Positions 55,231 through 64,000 of a stretch of 64,000 nucleotides of DNA are shown piece by piece. The stretch lies in the NCBI GenBank assembly GCA_021234155.1, contig JAJEKV010000009.1, forward strand, positions 9,740,546 through 9,804,545, read 5' to 3'. The translations under genes and the position numbers were made by a program. Below the pieces are notes generated by a model, which saw nothing but the letters and a program-made list of their open reading frames with translations, had not been told where the DNA came from and did not search any database. How positions within the stretch are numbered: position 1 is the first letter of the stretch; every line of letters starts with the position of its first letter. The DNA is from Isoetes taiwanensis (Eukaryota > Streptophyta > Lycopodiopsida > Isoetales > Isoetaceae).

Positions 55231-57400
55231 ACTGAATCATTTGAAGTCACTGTGAGCTCGGAGATGAAAAGATACCATGTGTAAACATTTAAGGAATTTA
55301 TCGATTAGGATGTAACTTGTAAATATCTTGCTTTTATATGCATAAGTTTTAGCTCCATTGGCTAATTTATCTTTCGTAAAGCCCTTTGATAATTCACTCT
55401 CTCTTTGACTTCTTGAATAATTTTGCCCAGCCTTTGCTTAGGCATCAAAATGAGGAATGAAACTTATTTCCTGCCTACCTTTTGATCAATCCACACTTCT
55501 GTCGTGAGAACGGGTATTGTCTCGAGATGCGATGTTGGAATATCCATGTGCTCGGTTATGTTCCCAACCATCCAATTTCCTATCATATTTCTGTGAAGCA
55601 ACAATACCTTCAAGATACTTGTTGCATGTGCAATGTCAGCAGGACATATGCACCCATACACTTACCATCTGCAGATAACATATGATGGCTTTGGCGTATG
55701 ATAGTGCCTAGGAGCAGCTGGCCACATGACTCCTTGACTCCTTCACCATCTGTAACTCTTTCTGACTCATTGTTCACAGTGTTGTCATCTAATACCTGTA
55801 CATGGTCACCTGCATATGACAATAAAGTAGACAATTATTCCATCAACATGCCACTCCGATCACCATAACTTTTTGCACCATTGATTTTATAAAACAGATC
55901 CTTAGAATGTGCATGCACCTCAGTTTGGGTACTTCTCCAGCTCTCACTTCCATACAATTATCTCCCAATTTTACAATTTGTCTCTGAGTTTCTACACTCC
56001 AACTTCGTTTGTAATACCATCTTTTTATATGGCCTAAATCCATGACCAACCTCGTTGGACTGTGGTCCTGGCTATATGGGTCTGACTACATGGCAACTTT
56101 GAGGTTATATTAGATGGGCAAGGAAAACAGGAAATCTCCTCCTCAATGAATAGCAAATTCAAAAGTCATAAAAAATGATCTCCCCATGAAAAACGAAATT
56201 CAGAAGCTCTTTGCATAATAGAAGATAATTTTGGAACATTTTAAAGATTGTCAACTGCATTAGAACAGAATTTAAATAAATAGCAAGGATTGTACCAAGC
56301 ATAAGGGCACATGTTCAGATACCATATGTAGAAAATTGAAGTCTCATATCTGGTAGGATGGTCAGCACAAAACAAATGCTCACATACTGGATCTTGGATC
56401 TGCCTGCATGGCAAGTTGGATATGTTAAAATGGTCTCCATGTATTTTGCACAAAATAATTTGAGAATAAGAAAGATATAAAACCACTAGAAGCTGCTTAT
56501 ATTAGATGGACAAAGAAAATAGAAAATTTCCTCCTCTTTCAATAGCAAATTCAAATGTCATACAAAATGGTCTCTCCAAGAAAAACGAAATTTAGAAGCT
56601 CTAATAGTCAACAAATCAAAAAATAGATTGTACATGTCATGTTAGGAAGGTTTGATGTTGCAGATAGAAGATGCAAAATAGTTTATCCGAAAGCCACAAT
56701 CAGGAGCAAAAATAATGGCCATGTATTTTGATTTTGCAAATCACTAAGGTCATTATGAAGGCATAACATTATGTTATTCTAACTTTGCAAACTTGCAAGC
56801 CTGAATGTGAGGCAGAGAACGAATATAAGATGCAAAATATCACAAGGGCCGTTACGCTATTAAATCAAGATGATATAAAGCTTCAACATTTTATCTGAAA
56901 CAACACTCTGGAATACTCCAAATGACAGATAGCTTATATATAAACTAGTCACGGGCATCATGTGGAGGTTGTGATCAGCATTGCTGGGCATCATATGGAG
57001 GCTGTTAAACATGTGGGGTGTGATGTGTTGATGCTATATAAGTAGAATATGTTAGGATTTTGTCCATTTAGGCCATTGAATGTGTTTTTGAATTTGTATA
57101 CATTTGAATTGTCTATGATAATTGAGTGGTCTACGATACTACTTTTATATGCCCATTTGCTTTCTTATTGCAATTTGCAATTTTCCACTATGCGTCTTAG
57201 TCGCTTTGATTGTTAGACTAAATGAGATGGTATTGAAAGCCAAGTTCTGGGATTGCCATGGCACAAAGAAAAGATTTCGTCCACATTTGCCACCTCTTAA
57301 TGTTGATTTTCAATCATAGTTCTATATCATTCATATAGTAAGGGATGCGACCAACACAGTAGGGAGATAAGAAGATCAGAGAGTGAGATTGACAGTAGCA
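55231..57400. other. No gene recognised; one dispersed duplication
   Basis: A block of about 115 bp at 56104-56222 (TATATTAGATGGGCAAGG to CAGAAGCTCT) recurs in direct orientation at 56497-56612. The remaining frames are short and without motifs. Confidence 0.55.
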
Positions 57401-57491
57401 TCGGAAGAAGATAGTGAATAGGACATTACCTTGTAAAGCCGTTTACGCAGGTCAGAGTTCAGACCCATTTTCGTTTAATTCGTATCCCCAT

Positions 57492-57626
57492 ATGGGCAAG
57501 AAGAAAGCCACCGGTTCTGCTAGCAAGGAGGATCTGATTGAATATGACGAAGGGAATACAGTAATCGCTTGCACACCATTATTGGCTCCTCGGAAATCGG
57601 TCAGTGCTGCTGATTCACCAGCGTAA
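57492..57626 (+). CDS. Small basic-acidic ORF, possible first exon
   Basis: MGKKKATGSASKEDLIEYDE and PLLAPRKSVSAADSPA, 44 codons. The composition looks protein-like, with a Lys-rich start that could be a nuclear signal. No family recognised. It may be a 5' exon whose continuation is lost in the GC-rich repeat that follows. Confidence 0.25.
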   Translation: MGKKKATGSASKEDLIEYDEGNTVIACTPLLAPRKSVSAADSPA

Positions 57627-57977
57627 CCTTTAAGATTCAAGGATATCCGAATTCCAGCAGATTCGGGCCGCGAACCGCAGGGATGGGCGCGACGTGGCGA
57701 CTCGTTCCGGGCTCGCTCGGCCGAATCCCAAACCCGCTAAGGAGCCGCAGGCCGGGCGGGGCTGAAGGTAAAGGTGGTACGCCACAGACGGTGGTTGTCA
57801 GCCTCGGGCCGGTTCATGGCTTAATCCCCGGTCGACGGACGTGGTCGGGCTTCTGGCTACAGACGGCAGGGAGTGCCCAGCCGGGAAGTTCGCCAGCTAA
57901 TCCCGGCAGTCACATCGGCCATGTCTCTGCTAGGGCTAAGCTTCACTGGGCTCTGGGGTGGCAGGCCTTGGATTCGA

Positions 57978-58062
57978 GGCCACCCTTGGATCGAGGCCTT
58001 GGATTCGATGGTCACTCCAAGGCCGGCCACCCTTGGATCGAGGCCTTGGATTCGATGGTCAC
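57978..58062. repeat. Two 38-bp units 47 bp apart
   Basis: GGCCACCCTTGGATCGAGG... units at 57978-58015 and 58025-58062, identical by eye. A shortened version lies just upstream (57965). Confidence 0.9.
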
Positions 58063-58093
58063 GGGGGCACAGTGTGGCCCTTCGCAATAAAAT

Positions 58094-58117
58094 CCTGGTT
58101 CGCTTGGGCGAACCAGG
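58094..58117. repeat. Isolated CG-palindrome of the second family
   Basis: Perfect 10-bp arms CCTGGTTCGC / GCGAACCAGG around TTGG, the same core as the dyads flanking the lectin kinase remnant. Confidence 0.9.
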
Positions 58118-58293
58118 AGTGGAGCCAATATTTGGCTCAAATTTGTTGAAGGGCGCTCCGTCATCGTCAACTTCGCTCGTTCTTCCTTTCGCTCGTTCTT
58201 CCTTCCACATCGCTCCAGAAACTTGGTGAGATAGTTTTTTTCTATCTCAGGGCTGTAAGACGTCCTCATTCTTCTTGTCTTGTTGGAATCGAT

Positions 58294-58467
58294 ACATAGT
58301 TTTTCTATGTTCTTGGGAAGAGTTTGGGATTTCCAATTTGTGATTGCATATTTACATATATACAATCGTTTGTCCCCTATACATAGTTTTTCTATGTTCT
58401 TGGGAAGAGTTTGGGATTTCCAATTTGTGATTGCATATTTACATATATACAATCGTTTGTCCCCTAT
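58294..58467. repeat. Perfect 87-bp tandem duplication
   Basis: 58294-58380 and 58381-58467 are identical base for base by eye, both beginning ACATAGTTTTTCTATG, itself a small inverted repeat. Confidence 0.95.
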
Positions 58468-58747
58468 ATGTCTACAACTGGAGATTATGTTGAAGCTTAT
58501 CCATATTGTCCTATTGCATTGCCCAATTTTTTCCCATGTATGCTATGTAATTGCACTACTTTTTTTTTTGTTCTTTAGCTTATGCGTATATATTGATGAT
58601 AGAGCCTTCTTCTCTTGTCCTTGTTATTTCACCCTAGTAAATGTACTTAGAGAATCCATATTTGGTTATATGCTAGTTAATTTATAGATTTATGCTAGTT
58701 ATCTCAGAGGTCACAACCTGTGACTTGTTTTCCATTCATAAAAAAAA

Positions 58748-59167
58748 TTATACATCGTTTTTGTCCATCCTGAGGACGTGACAATTTGATGCAACCAATT
58801 GCATCATTATCTGCACGTCCAACATCGTCTCATCTTTATTTGGCTCGGTGAGCCATTCTACCAGTCGTTGTCCGCAGGGAACGCCAGACGTTAAAGCAAT
58901 CAGAAGCTCCCTTTCGCTCATCCTGGCGACGATGGTGAAAGGAGCGGGAGAAGCATGTGGATTGTTGTCCCTTGGAGGAGGAGGAGGAGAAGGAGGGGGG
59001 TCGCTGGAGATGTCCCTTGGAGGAAGAGGAGGAGGAGGATTACTGCTGGAAGGGACATATCGCGCGAAGGTGGTCTTTAAATGCCGGACCATTATAAGAA
59101 GATGGGCAAGAAGATTGGAGGAGGAGGAGGAGGAGGAGGCGAGACTTGATGCTATTGAGGGATCCAC
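58748..59167 (-). CDS. Uncharacterised Ser/Pro-rich protein
   Basis: 139 residues from MDPSIASSLASSSSSSSNLL. A Ser-run, then a proline region (PPPPLPPRD, PPPSPPPPPRD), then a more ordered C terminus (FTIVARMSERELLIALTSGV, RLVEWLTEPNKDE). No domain recognised. It starts 14 bp from the TTAGGG tract. The two strands both look open because of the proline/glycine bias, so the coding status is uncertain. Confidence 0.3.
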   Translation of the reverse strand: MDPSIASSLASSSSSSSNLLAHLLIMVRHLKTTFARYVPSSSNPPPPLPPRDISSDPPPSPPPPPRDNNPHASPAPFTIVARMSERELLIALTSGVPCGQRLVEWLTEPNKDETMLDVQIMMQLVASNCHVLRMDKNDV

Positions 59168-59180
59168 TTATAAAGTGGAT
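59162..59180. repeat. Hairpin next to telomere-like tract
   Basis: ATCCACTT and AAGTGGAT are perfect 8-bp arms separated by ATA, directly abutting the TTAGGG repeats. Confidence 0.85.
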
Positions 59181-59181
59181 G

Positions 59182-59252
59182 TAGGGTTAGGGTTAGGGTT
59201 AGGGTTAGGGTTAGGGTTTGGGTTAGGGTTAGGGTTAGGGTTAGGGTTAGTT
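59182..59252. repeat. Interstitial TTAGGG telomere-like repeat
   Basis: Eleven GGGTTA units, one as GGGTTT. It is the TTAGGG type, not the TTTAGGG most common in plants. Sequence composition changes at this point, with GC-richer DNA following. Confidence 0.93.
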
Positions 59253-59259
59253 GCAAACC

Positions 59260-60440
59260 ACACATTAAGGGAGAATAAAAAAAAGATAAAAATTTTAACG
59301 CCCACCTGTGTTCATGTTCACCTGTACCTCAGATATCTATTCGAGACCGTCGGCAACCATGTCTTATTCAGATGCAGTTCCACCAGTTGGCATGGAGGAG
59401 CGTCCCCTGCCATTTGGCCTACAGAGCGGCGCCGGTGTTCCCGGACGCATCGGTAGCATTGTAGAATGGTACCCCAACTGACATTGTCTTAACCCGCTAG
59501 GTTTGTTTTGTGTGCTTGTTAACCGTATTTGTTTTGTGGCAGGGAATATCATGGCATTTGGTGCCTCGTCCGCAGGGTCACGTCGGTTGAGAGCGGCCGG
59601 CCCCCAACGATTCTTGCCAGCGGTGGATTTACCGCAAAGACACAGGTGCACTCACTATGTCGATGGGATATGTCGTGACCACGGATTTCGGTCCCGACGT
59701 GGCGTGGCCGAACATGGGGCCACCACCGAGCCACCACCCGCATCTATGGTGGCCCACTAACGCATTATTAGGGCCACGGTCCTCGACTACCGCCGGCGGC
59801 AGAGATAGAGTGGTGTCCGAAAGCGGAGAGGGCAGCTAAACGTCGAGAAGATCCTGCCAAAGCCGCGCGTATGTTGGAGGCTGCTGCCAGACACAGAGAA
59901 GCGAGGAGGCAAGGTGCAACAACAATGCGCCTCTACAAAGATGTCCTAACCCGAGGTCGCCTTGGATGCCTTTCACGAGGGCCGGATGCCATGCTCCACG
60001 AGGCCGGACACAACACACATGGCGGGAGGCCTTGAGGATGCAGCCCTTTTATGAAGGTTGCATTAGAGCGAGAGCTGATGCCCAGGTGGCGCAGGGAGGA
60101 GGACAGGGACGCGACATGCCCTTCTCAATGACGGGCCATTGCACGGAGGATGGGTGGTCATTTGCCCCTGAGCGAGGGCCGCTAGGCCGAGCTCCCTCGG
60201 GGATCTGGGGAGTCTCGGCCGGGGTTCTGAAGAGGGTCCATCTTCACAAAGTGTTTGGTAGCCATGGCGTCCACACTCCTACGATCCCTCATTAGCCCTC
60301 CACGATAGTGAATTGCATGCCGACATGGACGAAGTTCGGTCAGGAGGTAGGGGCTAGATCAGACGCAGGCCCCTCTCATGGGACACGTCCGTTGCCGGCT
60401 GATCTGTATATGGCCACCCCACCTTCCATAGGGCTTTGCG
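59260..60440. other. GC-rich DNA, probably upstream part of the protease element
   Basis: Several overlapping frames on the plus strand show protein-like runs (59840-60010, with KAARMLEAAARHREARRQ) but cannot be joined with confidence. Confidence 0.35.
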
Positions 60441-61823
60441 ATGGCCGATCGACCGACCGCCGGGGCGCCCAGTCTTCGGCGACATAGTGAGGACCGCAAT
60501 GGCGTGCCTGGGTATGGCACACACTTTGACCTCGCCATTTCCGCCCCGACCGCCAATGTCGAGGGAACCGACGCATGGATGAGAGACCGAGCACGCGGTT
60601 TCTTCATGTACCACCTTGGAGAGTTTGACAGGCACACCATCTGGAGCTACCTGGTGTGTGTACCCATTCGAGGTTGGTCCCAGCCGCACAGAAGGTCGGC
60701 ACAGTTCCCGGAGCACTTGCAGATCCCGGCCAGGCTGCAGCTTCAGTCCCTCTTCTGGGAGGAGGTTAGGGTGTTCACCCACTTTCGACAAAGCTAGCGA
60801 TCACCGAGCATCTCGCGCCATGGTCGGCGAAGCGGTCGGATAGCGTCGCCCGCTGGCCGCTGAGGGCGCCGCCAAAGATGCGGCGTACAACTCACTGTTG
60901 ACCTCGTCGAGGCTTGCACACCCGATGGACAATGGGAGGAGGGACATATACGAGTGCTGATGAGGTACGTGTCCGTTTTAGTTTGTATCTATTGATGTCG
61001 ACATCTAACCACTGGAGTTCCATGTATGTAGTGCCTTGCGTCACATGCTGCCTGAAGCGGAGCGTCGCGAGTTGTTAATGGTGGACCCTCGTGTCTACCA
61101 CGACTACGTCCAGTCGGAGACACACAACGTGTCTCCTGAGGAGTGCGTCTCCCACTTTCTTCCTGCTGAGCATCCTGATTGGGGTACACTTCGTCTGATC
61201 CTATGGCCCATCGTCACAAAGTAAGTACGCTTTAGCTTCAATTGGTGCACAGAGCATTGTTAAAATCATTACATCCTTGCCGTGCAGTGGCCATTGGATG
61301 CTCGTTACCCTCATACGAGGCGGACTGACCTGCGCCCGGCCTTTGAGAGGCGGCGATCATGTGGGGTGGTGGTACTTCGACAACCTGCCCACGCGCCCAG
61401 GAGTCTCAGGAGTTCGTCTCAACCTCCCCGCACTTCGCTCGTGAGTGTTTCTTGTGCTTGCCTCATGCGCGTATGTGCTCCATTGTCGTGATCTCACCTG
61501 CGGTGTCTTTGTACAGGAACGCAACGGCTTGGCTCTTTGAGCGATTGGGGGCGGCCCGGTACATTCGTGGGGGGCGTCCGTAGCGGCCGGTCTTTGTGCC
61601 GCTTCTGGTCGATAACAACATCTGCGGCATGCAAATTGGCTTCATCATGCGGCAGCTCGTGCGATACGTGTGGCAGACGAGGCCGGATGCAATTGTGCCA
61701 ATTAGCAGGGCCTGGTACACGACGCAAGATGTGCGACAGTTTAGGAATGAGTGGCGTATAGTAGTCGGGCTGCTTTATTGTAGGGTGTACTGGTACCGAC
61801 AAAGGCTCGGTGGTCACTGTTAG
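60441..61823 (+). pseudogene. C48/Ulp1-like cysteine protease of transposon type
   Basis: The C-terminal exons join cleanly: up to 60964, 61032-61220, 61288-61440, 61517-61823, all GT-AG with matching phase. The joined frame has the three C48 active-site blocks in order: NGHWMLVTLIRGG (His), GWWYFDNLPTRPG (Asp), and VDNNICGMQIGFIMRQL (Cys). The preceding part (PEAERRELLMVDPRVYHDYV) resembles the N-terminal lead of these domains. A TAG at 61581-61583 lies between Asp and Cys. Upstream, 60441-60797 (SLFWEEVRVFTHF) is open, but frames change at 60795-60870. Plant Ulp1-like proteases of this shape are often carried by Mutator- and CACTA-type transposons, so a SUMO-protease role in the host should not be assumed. 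Confidence 0.6.
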
Positions 61824-64000
61824 TGGTAATTGAGCTTCTTGTAACAGAAAGGTTGCTTAAATGGTTAAATGGTTTAAAAACTTACAAATGGCCACCCCAA
61901 AATTATAACGTGTAAAATGTACAGTACTTAAATCTTGGGTTGTGACCCATCAGCTTCCAGTGTGGCCCCTCGTCCGTGCGCGAGGTCGTGGCGGTTGGTC
62001 CCGGGCTACGGTGGCCCTTGCACGCCATCTGTGGACTCCCTTTAAGGCATGTTCTACTTTGTCATCATACCCGCCATGGTAGGCTTGTGAAACAGGCGGG
62101 CTGGCTGCGTCTCTATGGAGATAGGATCTGCCTGCAGACCTTGGAAATCATGTCACTTTCTCTTTGGGTCTGAAACAGCATTTTGCATGATAGCACGCGG
62201 TGGTGTTCGATAAAACATGCGCGCATCCCTGTTGTAGCGGGATTGCACATGGGCGTGATGGTTCATAGAGGCGGGCGGTCTTGAACAGAGGCGGAATGGT
62301 GTCGGTTAGGAAATAGCTCATTGGTTTCTTAAGGTGGGCTGGCACTTCAGGAGTAGTCTCCCTTTGAACCTCTTTTTACGGCATGAGGCATGGACAATCA
62401 CAATAAAATTCTCGTATCTTTGGTGTCTCAAACCCTACGGTGGCTGACTTGCCGCCGATAACCTGGCGTCGTTAGCATCTTGGCGAATGGGCGTTGGGGT
62501 TACTCGTGTAAGGGCCGGATAAAGGTAGGCACATACTCTACGGATATGAGCGTGTGCTATAGCGTCCAGAAACTAAACTGAACTTCGAAAAAACGCCGGT
62601 GAGGTCGATGATGGGGCGGAAGCCTGAGAAAATGCGAAAAGTACAGGACCCGAAGACGGACTTGCAGACTCATCTTTTCTGCGCACGAGTCAAGATTGTG
62701 CCTCGGCGGGCAAAGGTCGGTCAGGAAAGCTATGAGATAGGACAAGCGTGTATATCCTTATATTGACCTTGCAACTGCGGTTTTGTGTCTTGAGAACTTT
62801 CGATGCGCTTCCGTGGTTTGTGGTATCATATCTGCATGGTTGAACATCCGTTTGTGCCGTTTGCCATTACCATCCTGCGTTTGTTGTTGATTTGTGATTC
62901 AAGTACCTACATATTGAGGGGGTCGGGATGTTTGCCTATTATCCATGTATGTTTTGAGCGTCGTTGTGCACTCACCCATGTATGATGTGGCTTTCTCCAG
63001 TAGGAAGCTGAAATTTGCTTAGCTTCTTTGGCGGTGAGTGCAGCGTGGAGGTTGATTCCGTCATCAACCCGATGGCAGGCCCGTCCTTCTAGCAGGCCTC
63101 CCGGCCGGTGGCAGCGGGTATTTTGCATGCACGTTTTGCATGGAACCAACATGCAAGAACGTACACCACCCGCCTGTTTGGAAAAACCATGAGTGTCGTT
63201 CTCCATCAAAGCGATACAATCGCCATCGCTTCCGCACCTCGCAAATACGCCCAACAATGTGGGTCTCGGCCCGACCACTGCAGAAGTAGTAGCGAAGTCT
63301 CTCACAATAAAATCCGTATCAGCTGGTGAGTTGACCCTGAGCTTTACCGATTGTGCCCATCCGTTCAAACACAAGGCGTGGTACTATAACGGGGCATATC
63401 GGCTGGTGCCCTAAATCGGCCTCTGACTGCGAGCAAAGGCGGGAACCCCACCCCGGCAATCGGTACACTGGCTTTCACTCCGTACAGGCGGAAACTACAC
63501 ATTGTCTGAAGGTTGAATCCATGGCCCAACCGCCACAGCGCTCCATCTAACACGACAGCCTCCCGGCATCCATCATCTTGGATGACTGGATCCATAACCA
63601 GCGCAGTACTGAGGCTCGGCGGCATCTGATTCAGGCTGGTGAAATATCACCTTCCGGAGAGCTTTCCAATCGTCAATCCGCTCTGTGAGGCTTTCCAGTC
63701 ATTTGCCCCAAGCGCACTTCTAGGGTGTAATGTGGTGAGATTGGATGGCCAAAATATTTCGTTGTGATCTTATTGAAATAAAAGTAACCGGGACAACATC
63801 ATTACAAGACAAAAGTAGCAAACTTATCTAATATGCCAGTCTACGACTCGCGTCTTTACAACAGGATCTTAATTTTTAGGGCTCTTACGAGTATTCTTTG
63901 GTATGCGATTAACCACACACATCCTCTTAAACGACATCGTGAATGATATGACTTCAAGCTCAAGCGGAAGCTACGATCATACGTATTTAGGTCCATTATC
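61824..64000. other. No gene recognised
   Basis: Mixed composition. Minus-strand frames at 62907-63374 and 63365-63625, and plus-strand frames near 63193-63550, overlap each other without domains or splice signals. I would not call any of them. Confidence 0.5.

Noticed and set aside
58848-59456. Gly-rich plus-strand frame with LGLGLG run
   Set aside because: Complement of a proline-rich stretch joined to the TTAGGG repeat, with no sensible domain.
62907-63625. Overlapping minus-strand frames of 155 and 86 codons
   Set aside because: They overlap each other and plus-strand frames, show no motif or splice signals, and lie in GC-rich DNA where long chance frames are expected.

Overview
The window is nuclear DNA of a land plant. 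The evidence is spliceosomal introns with GT-AG borders, two genes with probable chloroplast targeting signals, plant receptor-kinase remnants, and a dense load of LINE, Ty3/gypsy and TIR transposon remains. The lineage cannot be fixed from sequence alone. The style of the LINE and of the sushi-like gypsy remnant fits a seedless plant (bryophyte, lycophyte or fern) better than an angiosperm, but this is inference.

1-12.3 kb is the only clearly ordinary host segment. A transposase C-terminal fragment (0.95-1.44 kb) is followed by two divergent genes that share a promoter gap of about 220 bp. One is an intronless membrane protein with a PH-like fold on the minus strand (2355-2963). The other is a 16-exon TPR protein on the plus strand (3185-12266) whose exons join in frame to 422 residues.

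12.3-27.0 kb is nested repeats. It holds AT-rich satellite-like DNA, a decayed Ty3/gypsy element (15.3-16.6 kb) and a truncated LINE (about 16.86-27.02 kb). The LINE is split by an 8,931-bp DNA transposon (17468-26398) with perfect 30-bp terminal inverted repeats and a CACA target duplication. That transposon carries plus-strand cargo (a RING-like zinc finger pseudogene, a Lys-rich protein, an FCP1/HAD-phosphatase-like protein) and a minus-strand transposase relic.

27.25-43.39 kb is bounded by a second pair of terminal inverted repeats and looks like a single transposon of about 16.1 kb. Its left part holds six plus-strand genes. One encodes a divergent histone H3-fold protein, one has a DUF8039-like region, and two are tandem paralogs. 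Five arrays of CG-rich palindromes (repeat period about 51-61 bp) each lie just downstream of a plus-strand gene. Its right part holds a large split minus-strand transposase relic. The combination of transposase, H3-like cargo and palindrome arrays is the most unusual content of the window.

43.4-59.2 kb is a gene graveyard. It contains a frameshifted fragment resembling the plant At4g22030-like family, a lectin receptor kinase remnant between inverted copies of a second palindrome family, an uncharacterised minus-strand gene pair, an LRR receptor kinase C-lobe with a stop, a retroposon with an 11-bp target duplication, and several tandem duplications.

59.2-64 kb is GC-richer. It starts at a short interstitial (TTAGGG)n tract and contains a broken, multi-exon C48/Ulp1-like cysteine protease of the kind carried by plant transposons. 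Nothing could be assigned after about 61.8 kb.
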